This document shows positions 51,012 through 59,367 of a stretch of DNA of 64,000 nucleotides, piece by piece (position 1 is the first letter of the stretch; each line of letters begins with the position of its first letter). Source of the DNA: Hyphomicrobiales bacterium (GTDB lineage: Bacteria > Pseudomonadota > Alphaproteobacteria > Rhizobiales > JAJFHC01); assembly GCA_021775835.1 (NCBI GenBank), contig JAJFHC010000070.1, forward strand, positions 1-64,000, given 5' to 3'. The notes beneath the pieces are model-generated. The model was not told the origin of the DNA, made no database searches, and saw nothing but the letters and a program-made list of their open reading frames with translations. Both the position numbers and the translations under genes were made by a program.

Positions 51012-52211
51012 ATGCCCGGCCCTCTTCACGGTTATCGAATCATCGATCTCACTGCCATGGTCTCCGGGCCTCTGGCAACTATGCTCCTAGCCGATCAAGG
51101 AGCGGATGTCATAAAGGTCGAAAACCCAAATGGTGGCGATTTCACGCGCGCGGTTTCCACCAGAAGAGGAGGATTCTCGGCGTCTTTCCTCAACAACAAC
51201 CGGAACAAGAGATCCATCGCGCTCAACCTTAAGGAACCGGTGGAACTGGAATCCCTGAAGAAACTGATAGCTGGCGCCGACGTGTTTATCCAGAATTTCC
51301 GCCCTGGCGTCATCGACCGTATGGGACTGGGAGAGGACGTGGTTCGGGAGATTTCACCAAACGTCGTGTATGTCTCAATTTGTGGCTTTGGCGATAACGG
51401 ACCCTATGCTGAAAAGCCGGTTTATGATCCCCTCGTCCAGGCGCTGTCGGGTCTGACGACCATCCAGGCCGGCTCCGACAGCGAACGCCCACGGCTGGTC
51501 AGAACAATTCTGCCGGACAAGCTTTCAGGCATAATGGCTGCCCAGGCGATCACCGCCGCCTTGCTCTCTCGCGAGCGAACCGGAGAAGGTCAGCACGTTC
51601 GCCTCTCCATGCTCGATAGCGTCGTTTCATTCCTTTGGAACTCCGACATGGGGGGACACACATTCGTCGGCGAAGAAATTCAATCCGAGCGGGCCCAGAG
51701 TTTTATCGATCTGATTTACGAGACAACCGACGGTTACATCAGTGTCGCGGTTCAAAGCGACAAGGAATGGAATGGGCTTGTGCGCGCCCTGAACAAACCT
51801 GAATGGCTCCAGGACGAACGGTTTCTTACAGCCTCCCTCAGGCAAAGGAACATCGACGATCGCCTGACGATGACGCAGGAGGTCCTGGCCGAACGCAGTT
51901 CATCGGAGTGGTTGGCAAAGCTTGAAGCCGAAGATGTACCCTGCGCACCGGTACTAAAGCGTAGCGACGTCGTTCAGAACGACCAGATCAAGGCGAATGG
52001 TACGATCATGGAATTCGATCATCCAACGGCAGGAACCCTGAGGCAGGCAAGACCGGCAGCGCGATTCTCGCAGACGCCGACAGAATTGCGCCATGCAGCA
52101 CCGGCTCTTGGAGAACATACACAGGAAGTGCTTGAAGAAGCTGGTGTTTCCCGCGAAGCGATCGACGCCCTGGTCAACCGATTGAAGACAGTGGCGGGCA
52201 CACAAGGATAG
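51012..52211 (+). CDS. CaiB/BaiF family (family III) CoA-transferase
   Basis: A 399-residue transferase. GYRIIDLTAMVSGPLATMLLADQGADVIKVENP is the family opening (given here as PGPLHGYRIIDLTAM), then NNRNKRSIALNLK, FRPGVIDRMGLG and the aspartate nucleophile in LSMLDSVVSF. Family III enzymes move CoA between an acyl-CoA and a free acid through an aspartyl-CoA thioester. It is followed after four bases by a glutathione-transferase gene, so the two are cotranscribed. Substrates such as carnitine, oxalate or a cyclic acid are possible but undetermined. Confidence 0.9.
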   Translation: MPGPLHGYRIIDLTAMVSGPLATMLLADQGADVIKVENPNGGDFTRAVSTRRGGFSASFLNNNRNKRSIALNLKEPVELESLKKLIAGADVFIQNFRPGVIDRMGLGEDVVREISPNVVYVSICGFGDNGPYAEKPVYDPLVQALSGLTTIQAGSDSERPRLVRTILPDKLSGIMAAQAITAALLSRERTGEGQHVRLSMLDSVVSFLWNSDMGGHTFVGEEIQSERAQSFIDLIYETTDGYISVAVQSDKEWNGLVRALNKPEWLQDERFLTASLRQRNIDDRLTMTQEVLAERSSSEWLAKLEAEDVPCAPVLKRSDVVQNDQIKANGTIMEFDHPTAGTLRQARPAARFSQTPTELRHAAPALGEHTQEVLEEAGVSREAIDALVNRLKTVAGTQG

Positions 52212-52215
52212 CGTG

Positions 52216-52920
52216 ATGATCGATTTCTATTACTGGCCTACTCCAAACGGATGGAAAGTGTCCATCATGCTGGAAGAATGCGGGCTCGACTACAAGACGG
52301 TGCCAGTCAACATTGGAAAGGGAGATCAGTTCGAACCTGCTTTTCTTGCGATCAGCCCCAACAACCGAATGCCCGCAATTGTCGATCATGACGTTAGCGG
52401 CGATCCGGTTTCGGTCTTCGAGTCTGGCGCCATAATGATCTACCTGGCTGAAAAAACGGGCCGTTTCATGCCCACCGACGATCAGGGCCGCAAGGAAACA
52501 CTTGAATGGCTGTTCTGGCAGGTCGGCAATCTGGGACCGATGGCCGGCCAGATCAGCCATTTCGTGAATTATGCCCAAGGCGAACATGATTACTCGCGCA
52601 CGCGCTATGCGAACGAGTACAACCGATGCATCGGGGTTCTCGAAACACGACTGAACGGGCGTGATTACATTCTTGGTGAATATTCGATCGTTGACATGAT
52701 CTGCTGGCCCTGGATCCTGATCGCAAAACCGCTTGGACAGTCACTGGATGAATTCCCCAACGTCAAGCGCTGGCGTCAGGCGGTCAAGCAGCGCCCTGCC
52801 GTTCAGCGGGGTGTCGATCTTGGCAAGGAACTGCGGCGATCAGCGCCGCCCAGCGACGAGGAAAGGAAAATCCTCTTCAATCAGTCCGCAAAGTCAATCG
52901 CCACACCCACAACACAGTAA
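52216..52920 (+). CDS. glutathione S-transferase family protein
   Basis: A 234-residue two-domain GST. The thioredoxin-like N-terminal domain has YYWPTPNGWKVSIMLEECG, NNRMPAIVDHD (cis-Pro) and FESGAIMIYLAEKTGRF, the glutathione-binding SNAIL-type segment. The helical C-terminal half fits the YghU/YfcG group of nucleophilic glutathione transferases with disulfide-bond reductase activity. The ATG at 52216 lies seven bases after AGGA; the GTG at 52213 is also possible. It is part of a run with the CaiB-type gene upstream. Confidence 0.9.
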   Translation: MIDFYYWPTPNGWKVSIMLEECGLDYKTVPVNIGKGDQFEPAFLAISPNNRMPAIVDHDVSGDPVSVFESGAIMIYLAEKTGRFMPTDDQGRKETLEWLFWQVGNLGPMAGQISHFVNYAQGEHDYSRTRYANEYNRCIGVLETRLNGRDYILGEYSIVDMICWPWILIAKPLGQSLDEFPNVKRWRQAVKQRPAVQRGVDLGKELRRSAPPSDEERKILFNQSAKSIATPTTQ

Positions 52921-52953
52921 AAAGCGGCTGGTTTCACATGACAGACAAACCCC

Positions 52954-54339
52954 ATGTTCAAGGACTGTAGAGACAACATCGTCACCGCACAGTGCGAAGC
53001 TACTGTGTCCGCTCTCGACAACGCGGTGGCGGATTACGCCCGTTTTGGAGTCGATGCCGGGAAACACCTGAAACAAGCCCTAACCCTTGATCCCGAATGT
53101 GCAATGGCGCATTGCCTAAAGGGGTACTTTTTCAAGATGTTTTCGGTGCCGGCCCTGGAGGTCAAGGCTGCACAATGCGGCGAGACCGCCAGCACACTTT
53201 GTGAGTCGCAAGATGCCTCACGAAGAGAACGGATGCATGCCAGTGCGCTGATGGCATGGTCGGCAGGCGATATGCAGCGCGCTACAGTTCTATGGGAAGA
53301 TATTCTGCGGGAACATCCTCGTGATTTCCTCGCACTGAAACTGGCTCATTTCACACATTTCTATATGGGCGCATCCACCGAGATCCGGGACTCTGTTGGC
53401 CGGGTGCTCGGACACTGGGACGAGAACGTTCCCGAATACAGCTACCTTATGGGCATGTATGCGTTTGGACTCGAAGAGTCAGGCGATTACGAAGCTGCCG
53501 AACGAACCGGCCGGGACGCCGTGGCGCTTCAACCGAAAGACCCCTGGGCTATTCACGCCGTGACACATGTGCTGGAAATGCAGGACCGCCGTCGCGACGG
53601 CATCGAGTGGCTGACAACCCATGAAAAACACTGGTCTCACGGGAGCAATTTCATCTACCACGTTTGGTGGCACCTGGCTTTGATGCATCTCGAACAGGAA
53701 GATTTTCCAAGTGTTCTCAAGATCTACGACACGCGCATGAGATCTGAACGGACCGACGAATATCTCGACATATCAAATGCCACGTCACTTCTCTGGCGCC
53801 TGACCGAGCGCGGCGTGGACGTGGGCACACGCTGGCAGGAACTGGCAGAACGAAGCCGTACCCACATTAACGAAAACCTACTGGTCTTCGCGGACGTTCA
53901 CTACGCGCTGGCCCTTGGAGCGTGCGCGGACACCGAAGGTCTTACGAGCCTGAAGAGTGCCATGGAACACGCGGCAAAACAGAAAGACGTCACACAGGCA
54001 CGGGTCTATGCTCAGGCGGGGCTTCCCATTTGCCGTTCCATCGAGGCCTGGTTCAACCAGGACTATGACACTGCTGTCGATGAAATATGCCCGGCTCTTG
54101 ACCAGATCAGGACGATTGGCGGGAGTCATGCACAGCGAGACGTATTTCGCCAACTTGCCATTTCCGCTGCATTGAAGTCCGGCCGTTTCGAGATCGCCAA
54201 CGCAGTAATCGAGAAGAGAATGCGGGATAGACCAGCGAATGTATGGGGGTGGAAACGCTTGGCAAGCGCCCTGGACGGGCTTGGCGAGGGCGCAGCGGCA
54301 GAACGCGCCCGAACAACCGCGCAGAGTTTTCTCGTTTAG
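52954..54339 (+). CDS. TTC38-like tetratricopeptide-repeat protein
   Basis: A 461-residue, wholly helical protein. It follows the TTC38 family: LKQALTLDPECAMAHCLKGYFF, YSYLMGMYAFGLEESGDYEAAE, DPWAIHAVTHVLEMQDR and FIYHVWWHLALMHLE are TPR-like helix pairs. Function is unknown in bacteria and in animals. No ribosome binding site precedes the ATG at 52954; a ten-codon leader frame starts at 52938 in another frame and ends inside the gene, which suggests translational coupling or a sequence error near the start. It follows the GST gene by 33 bases. Confidence 0.84.
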   Translation: MFKDCRDNIVTAQCEATVSALDNAVADYARFGVDAGKHLKQALTLDPECAMAHCLKGYFFKMFSVPALEVKAAQCGETASTLCESQDASRRERMHASALMAWSAGDMQRATVLWEDILREHPRDFLALKLAHFTHFYMGASTEIRDSVGRVLGHWDENVPEYSYLMGMYAFGLEESGDYEAAERTGRDAVALQPKDPWAIHAVTHVLEMQDRRRDGIEWLTTHEKHWSHGSNFIYHVWWHLALMHLEQEDFPSVLKIYDTRMRSERTDEYLDISNATSLLWRLTERGVDVGTRWQELAERSRTHINENLLVFADVHYALALGACADTEGLTSLKSAMEHAAKQKDVTQARVYAQAGLPICRSIEAWFNQDYDTAVDEICPALDQIRTIGGSHAQRDVFRQLAISAALKSGRFEIANAVIEKRMRDRPANVWGWKRLASALDGLGEGAAAERARTTAQSFLV

Positions 54340-54387
54340 AGCATAAATCGCCGTGTTTTGGCAAAAATGACACGATATTGGCCGGCG

Positions 54388-54402
54388 TTAACCAATAATT
54401 AG
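54388..54402. promoter_or_regulatory. CtrA-like site upstream of a membrane-anchored protein
   Basis: TTAA-N7-TTAG matches the alphaproteobacterial CtrA consensus TTAA-N7-TTAA in seven of eight bases, 83 bases before the ATG at 54485. A single near-match in AT-rich DNA is weak evidence for cell-cycle control. Confidence 0.3.
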
Positions 54403-54484
54403 CCAAGCCGAAATCGCCGGTTTCAGAAACAAATTAACTGAGATAAAGTAATTTTAGCGTGGATGCGCTCACGGGGATTTTACT

Positions 54485-55237
54485 ATGTCTGCAGATCAGA
54501 GTTACGATGATGGTCAAGAGAACCGGCCAGACGTTCAGCAATTTTTGAAACAACTTCACGCGAGAAAAACCCGGAAAGACAATAGAGGTGGCCATCCTGC
54601 GCCACCAAATTTTGCGCCACAGGAACTGAGCACTGTGTCCCCGACACCAAAACCTGTCGCCCGGCCAACACCATCTCAGCCAAGACTGACATCAAGGATC
54701 ACACCGCCCCTGGAATCACGTCCAGTGTCGGACCACCAGCGCCCACCTGAGCCTCAGGCACGGGAACCGCTGCTCGAAGAACGCAGTGCCGGAGAGCGCC
54801 CCTTTCAAGTGCGCCCAGCAGAACAACATTCACCTGAACAACGACCACACGAACCGCGTCCCCAGCAAGGGCAAGGGCACGACCAACAAGCTCCCAGAGA
54901 ACAAGTTGCGCCAAGCAACCCTGTTCCGCCTGAAAAGCAGACGCAAACCGGCGGTGCAAGACCATACGGAAACGAACGCATTGCACGAAATCGCGAGATG
55001 GTTGACCGGCTTCTGGCTCCCGATGAGGGAACATCGGAACTACTTCAGGTCGAATCCGAGAAGACACGGCGACTCGCCTTTGGCCTTAGCGCACTCAGCA
55101 TGATGTTGTCTTTGCTTGTGGTCGTCTTTGCGCCCGCGGGGCGTGAGGTTATCTCCCTGGGGGCCGCAACCGGCTTCGTTATCCTGGCTGCCGTTATTTT
55201 TGGTTACGATCGGTTCATGTCACCACCTCCACAGTGA
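54485..55237 (+). CDS. unrecognised C-terminally membrane-anchored protein with disordered Pro/Gln-rich region
   Basis: I do not recognise this 250-residue protein. Residues 30-165 are rich in Pro, Gln, Arg and Glu (repeated RPxxQ and PEPxA motifs) and should be disordered. Residues 166-195 are ordered and charged; two hydrophobic helices occupy about 198-216 and 221-240. The protein should sit in the inner membrane with a long cytoplasmic tail, like some division or polar-organising factors. GGGGATTT precedes the ATG. A CtrA-like site upstream would fit that idea, but this is speculation. Confidence 0.6.
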   Translation: MSADQSYDDGQENRPDVQQFLKQLHARKTRKDNRGGHPAPPNFAPQELSTVSPTPKPVARPTPSQPRLTSRITPPLESRPVSDHQRPPEPQAREPLLEERSAGERPFQVRPAEQHSPEQRPHEPRPQQGQGHDQQAPREQVAPSNPVPPEKQTQTGGARPYGNERIARNREMVDRLLAPDEGTSELLQVESEKTRRLAFGLSALSMMLSLLVVVFAPAGREVISLGAATGFVILAAVIFGYDRFMSPPPQ

Positions 55238-55372
55238 CACCCCGTCAGGCTTGGCGACGCATCCACCCGTTTTCCCACAGCATATTGCAATTATTGCTGT
55301 AGCTCTCTTCTCCAAAATGGCGTAGGGGTGGAGACACACTTTTTCTTCCGGATCCCCATTCGCCCAAGTGTC

Positions 55373-56143
55373 ATGAAAAACTATCGTCCTTCAGTATCTC
55401 TTGGCATCGGCTGGCTCGTGCTGGTGGCAACGGCAGGGTTGAGCACATCTACCTTTTCGCAAAATAGCGAGAATACTCTGCTGGAAGCAAGCCCGCAGGG
55501 ATTCCAAGCGGAACTGATTTTCAAGGAGGTTGGCTCCCCTCTTGATCCCGTCAAAAACCTCAGTGACGACGATGGACTTCTGCTCATTACCGGCACGTAC
55601 AGTTCGCCCGAAGGCAAGGTTGAGGGCTTGGTCATAAACAAAGGCGAGATCGTAAGATCAGGCGTGTATCCTTGGGACGGCCTGCTAACTGTCAACAATG
55701 CAGGGAAAATTTCGCTGGCAAACGTCAACGAGGTCGAACTTGCAGGAAACCGCCTGAACTTGAGAGCCAATAAGAGCGACCGCAAGGCATTTTTCAAACA
55801 CGCCGGCGCCACAAAACTTTCAGCCATTCAATCTCATCTTCTGGTTACAGAAGGACAAGTGGACGTAAAGCAACGCGAAGAGGCGAAAGCATTCCGGCGC
55901 CGCGTTATTATCGAAGATTTTGAAGGACGGATTTCAGTCTATGACTCGACTCCGCAACGCATCACGCTTTATCAGGCGGCGCGCATTTCCAAAGAGATGT
56001 ACGGAGCGAGATTTGCCATCAACCTTGACATGGGGACGTACGATTTCTGCTTTCGCAAATTGCCGGGGAAAGACGGCAGTTCCTGCGGTCTCATATCCGA
56101 TACGTCCAAGCTGACCAACCTTTTGAAGTTTTCATTCAAGTAA
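55373..56143 (+). CDS. secreted protein, distantly NAGPA/phosphodiester-glycosidase-like
   Basis: A 256-residue protein with an N-terminal signal peptide (MKNYRPSVSLGIGWLVLVAT, cleaved near TFSQ). The mature part has GLVINKGEIVRSGVYPWDG, then LTVNNAGKISL and a C-terminal AINLDMGTYDFCF, an order that recalls phosphodiester glycosidase (NAGPA/YigE) proteins, where the last motif is LDGGGSS. Here that motif is altered, so activity may be lost. The frame can also start at GTG 55328, but the signal peptide fits 55373 better. Assignment is tentative. Confidence 0.55.
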   Translation: MKNYRPSVSLGIGWLVLVATAGLSTSTFSQNSENTLLEASPQGFQAELIFKEVGSPLDPVKNLSDDDGLLLITGTYSSPEGKVEGLVINKGEIVRSGVYPWDGLLTVNNAGKISLANVNEVELAGNRLNLRANKSDRKAFFKHAGATKLSAIQSHLLVTEGQVDVKQREEAKAFRRRVIIEDFEGRISVYDSTPQRITLYQAARISKEMYGARFAINLDMGTYDFCFRKLPGKDGSSCGLISDTSKLTNLLKFSFK

Positions 56144-56202
56144 GGGAAACCCGCACGCCCAGCCGGGTCACCTGAAGCCTCTGTTGCCCCCGGGAAAGTG
56201 CG

Positions 56203-57444
56203 ATGCTGTCTCTGGAATTTCTCCGTACCAACGCGCGCCTCCTGACCTTCGGCGTCACGATGGCGTTTTTCTCCAGTTTTGGTCAGACCTTTTTCATTTC
56301 GCTGTTCGGCAGCGAAATCCGTGATGCATTCGATCTGGGGCACGGCGAATTCGGTTCACTCTATGCCGGTGCAACGCTATCGAGCGCGGCAACAATCATG
56401 CTGGTTGGCTGGCTGATCGACCGACACAGCTTGAAGCTTTTTTCCTGCGTGACTGTTGTCGGACTGGCGATCGCCTGCATGGCCATGGCTCATCTTTCGG
56501 GCATCGTGGCTCTGGCACTGACCCTCTTCGGCTTGCGATTGTTCGGACAGGGGCTGATCAGCCACGCCTCTTTGGTGACCATGGGACGTTACTTTAGCAG
56601 GCAGAGAGGGCGGGCCATTGCGGTGGCGTCCTTTGGATATTCGATCGGAGAAGTACTGCTCCCTCCCCTCGTCGTCCTGGCGCTTGGTTTTGTCGCCTGG
56701 CAGACCATCTGGCAATCTGCGGCACTCTTTCTGATCGCCGTTGCCGTGCCAACCATCATATGGATCTTGCGCTCAATTCCCGTGTCGCCGGAGGCTTTAA
56801 GTGAACATAGCTCGGAGGTTGAGCAAGTCGACTGGACAGTGCGACAGACCCTCGCTGACCCTGGACTGTACCTGCGATTGCCTGTAACGCTTGCAACATC
56901 GGCTCTCGGAACGGGCTTGGTGTTCCATCAGGTGTACATAGCGGAAACAAAAGGGTGGTCCCTCGCCCTTATTGCCGGTTCATTCAGCCTCTACGCCGTG
57001 ACCGCCATAATTGCGACGATTGCTGCCGGTGTGATGGTCGACAAAGTTTCGGCAACCCGCGTAATGCCCTATTACCTTCTGCCCCTGGCAGTCACATGCA
57101 TTCTTGTAGCGACACTGGAGGCCAACTGGGGTGCGCCGGTGTATTACGGCGTAATGGGGATATCGTCAGGCATACACTTCGGCGTCACAGGCGCCGTGTG
57201 GGCAGAGCTTTACGGCGTCCGTCATCTCGGCGCCATTCGATCAGTCATGCAGGCTGCAATGGTATTTTCTTCGGGTATCATGCCGGCGATCATGGGAATT
57301 TTGTTTGACTGGGGCATATCGGTCGCCGCGATTGGCTGGGGTGCTGCTGTCTATTGCCTGTTCAGCTCCGGGCTTGCCGGTCTCGCTTCAAAACCAGACC
57401 GGCACAATCCTCACGGTCAGCCAAAAAAAACGCCCGCTGGTTGA
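56203..57444 (+). CDS. MFS transporter
   Basis: A 413-residue transporter with 12 helices. MLVGWLIDRHSLKLFSCVTVV holds the loop 2-3 motif (G-x3-D-R), and LFGLRLFGQGLISHASLVTMGRY resembles the helix 4 motif of the MFS family. VMVDKVSATRVMPYY is the second-half repeat. It fits the oxalate/formate- or monocarboxylate-like porters better than drug exporters, but only loosely. It starts 59 bases after the secreted-protein gene, likely as a separate gene. The substrate is unknown. Confidence 0.85.
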   Translation: MLSLEFLRTNARLLTFGVTMAFFSSFGQTFFISLFGSEIRDAFDLGHGEFGSLYAGATLSSAATIMLVGWLIDRHSLKLFSCVTVVGLAIACMAMAHLSGIVALALTLFGLRLFGQGLISHASLVTMGRYFSRQRGRAIAVASFGYSIGEVLLPPLVVLALGFVAWQTIWQSAALFLIAVAVPTIIWILRSIPVSPEALSEHSSEVEQVDWTVRQTLADPGLYLRLPVTLATSALGTGLVFHQVYIAETKGWSLALIAGSFSLYAVTAIIATIAAGVMVDKVSATRVMPYYLLPLAVTCILVATLEANWGAPVYYGVMGISSGIHFGVTGAVWAELYGVRHLGAIRSVMQAAMVFSSGIMPAIMGILFDWGISVAAIGWGAAVYCLFSSGLAGLASKPDRHNPHGQPKKTPAG

Positions 57445-57452
57445 ACGGGCGT
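57423..57452 (-). terminator. intrinsic terminator for the minus-strand MFS gene
   Basis: On the minus strand the stem ACGCCCG/CGGGCGT (7 bp, nine-base loop) is followed by eight T (an A run at 57423-57430 on the plus strand). It overlaps the last codons of the convergent plus-strand MFS gene, so transcripts meet here. Confidence 0.85.
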
Positions 57453-57574
57453 GGTCTCGCAAGGTGTTTAAATCTGAGGGTTGACCCGAAGGCTCTCTCC
57501 AACCTGATCTCAAAAGTGGATGTAAGACCGCTCTTCAGAATTTCAAGTACCAATCCAATAATGGCATCAACCTC

Positions 57575-58777
57575 TCACACGGACTTCAGACTGCGCCTGG
57601 CAGTTGCGAGGAGTACAACAATCAGGATGATTCCGGCGGCACCATAATACGGCAGGATAGTTCGAAGTGTTTCTTCACTAACGGTATCCGCTCCCGAAGC
57701 AAACCAGGCACTCAAGAACAACATTCCACTCAGCGTCAGTCTCCCGAACAGATTCTGGAATGAAAGATACGTTGCCCGATACCCGCTCTCGATTCTCGGG
57801 TGAGTAATCTCCAGGATCAGCGGCTTTGAAAGCGCATCGGGCACCATGCGCAATACCAGCAGAAAGATTGCGGCGGGGTGCACCAGGAATGCGAGGGCCA
57901 GTATCAATCCGGTCTGCATGGACATTGCCATCATGAGGTTTCCGATGGTTCCTATCCGCCGTCTCAAAGTCAGGACTCCCGCTCCCGCAATAACCGACAC
58001 GGTCATCATCGTTGCGATGATGAGCCCTGAAACGAGCGGCGTTTCCGCTGCATACCCGGCCTTGGACAGCGTTTCCTTGAGATACGGTTGTGCGAAGACA
58101 TACGGGACATGGCTCAACACATACGTACCAACGGCAAATACGAAGATCCATAAAAGGACCCGATCCCTGACACGGTTCAGGACAACCAATAACTGTCTCA
58201 GCGGTGCTGCCGAGCGTGCATGACCGACGGGGCGAGGCGGTTCGCGGAAAAAGAACACCAGCACCAGACCGCCGAGCCCTGCGACAGCAGTCAGCAGATA
58301 GGCCGGCCGTACCGAGTCGATTGAGATAAACCCACCAAGCGCTGCGGACACAGCGAGCGCCGCATAAGTGAAACGCCACGAACGGACTTCCTGTGCTGCA
58401 ACTTCATCCTGTCTTTCCTCGGCAACGAGTGAGTCATAAAGCAGCGCATTGTCGGTGCCCGACGTAAACGCACTGCCGGCGCCCAGCATAATTTGCGCAA
58501 TGACGAAAATTTCGAAACTTGCCGCGCCGAAAAGCAGAAGGCATCCCATAACATTTGCGGTCATGGCAATGACAAGAGTTATCCGCCTGCCAAGGTAATC
58601 TGAAAAATAGCCAGACGGGACCTCGACGATAACTGTGCTTAAATCAAGGATCGCCGCCAGCAGGATCGCCTCTGCCGCCGTGACGACGCTCTCGAAATAC
58701 AGGAACCACGCCGCCTGCCAGAATAACAGGCTGCGGCACAGCTGAAAGTAGGGATAAAGGACAATGTTTCTGTTCAT
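57575..58777 (-). CDS. MFS transporter, second type
   Basis: A 400-residue transporter with 12 helices, unlike its convergent neighbour in sequence. It opens MNRNIVLYPYFQLCRSLLFWQAAWFLYFES and has the loop 2-3 motif SGYFSDYLGRRITLV, followed by GAGSAFTSGTDNALLYDSL, a stretch typical of a bacterial MFS subgroup of unknown substrate. The start at 58777 is chosen because the longer frame to 58873 adds a proline- and arginine-rich stretch overlapping the neighbouring gene. It ends in a clear terminator. Confidence 0.85.
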   Translation of the reverse strand: MNRNIVLYPYFQLCRSLLFWQAAWFLYFESVVTAAEAILLAAILDLSTVIVEVPSGYFSDYLGRRITLVIAMTANVMGCLLLFGAASFEIFVIAQIMLGAGSAFTSGTDNALLYDSLVAEERQDEVAAQEVRSWRFTYAALAVSAALGGFISIDSVRPAYLLTAVAGLGGLVLVFFFREPPRPVGHARSAAPLRQLLVVLNRVRDRVLLWIFVFAVGTYVLSHVPYVFAQPYLKETLSKAGYAAETPLVSGLIIATMMTVSVIAGAGVLTLRRRIGTIGNLMMAMSMQTGLILALAFLVHPAAIFLLVLRMVPDALSKPLILEITHPRIESGYRATYLSFQNLFGRLTLSGMLFLSAWFASGADTVSEETLRTILPYYGAAGIILIVVLLATARRSLKSV

Positions 58778-58850
58778 GGCGCTTTCGGGCGCCTTTCCTG
58801 GGACGGCGCGGTGGTGCGGAACTGTTTCAATGAGAGATGGCAGCCCTCGG

Positions 58851-59183
58851 CTACTTGAGGGCACGGGCGGCATGAATGGCCTCGACCGCCCAGTCGACGA
58901 TCAGACTTGCATCGTCAAGCACTTCATCAGGAACCCGAAAGTACTTCCGGACATCGACAGTTCCTCCCTTCTTTTTGTATGAAAACGGTTCACTGTCAGC
59001 GTCTTCATATTTCACCCGTGTGATGTCATCGACGACAAAATACAACGTCCCTCCCATGACCATAGCAAACTGGACACCGTCCTGGCGGAATGCCCGACCG
59101 CTGAAGAATCTTTGCTCGTCCAGATTTCCCAGGGGTTCAAGCAACTCGCGAACGTAATTCATGAAGCTTTCGTTGATAGCCAT
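58851..59183 (-). CDS. TfoX N-terminal domain protein
   Basis: A 110-residue single-domain protein. FMNYVRELLEPLGNLDEQRFFSGRAFRQDGVQFAMVMGGTLYF is the TfoX/Sxy N-terminal fold (key parts: RRFFSGRAF-like and GTLYFVVDD). In gammaproteobacteria TfoX controls competence; stand-alone domain proteins in alphaproteobacteria have no established role. GGGAACC precedes the ATG at 59183. It lies just upstream of the MFS gene on the same strand (73 bases), so they could be cotranscribed. Confidence 0.83.
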   Translation of the reverse strand: MAINESFMNYVRELLEPLGNLDEQRFFSGRAFRQDGVQFAMVMGGTLYFVVDDITRVKYEDADSEPFSYKKKGGTVDVRKYFRVPDEVLDDASLIVDWAVEAIHAARALK

Positions 59184-59367
59184 AGCCCGGTTCCCATAAC
59201 ACCTCGGTGCACGTTGTACGCCCAAATTCCGCGTCGACCGCCGTCACACTACCTCAATTATCTGTCAGTAATTGGCAGGATGGTTTCCAATTCCAGTTGT
59301 GCCTGATGTGTTGTATCAACAGACCTCAGTTTTGCACTCCAGAACACCCTGGGCAGGCTTCAAGAAC

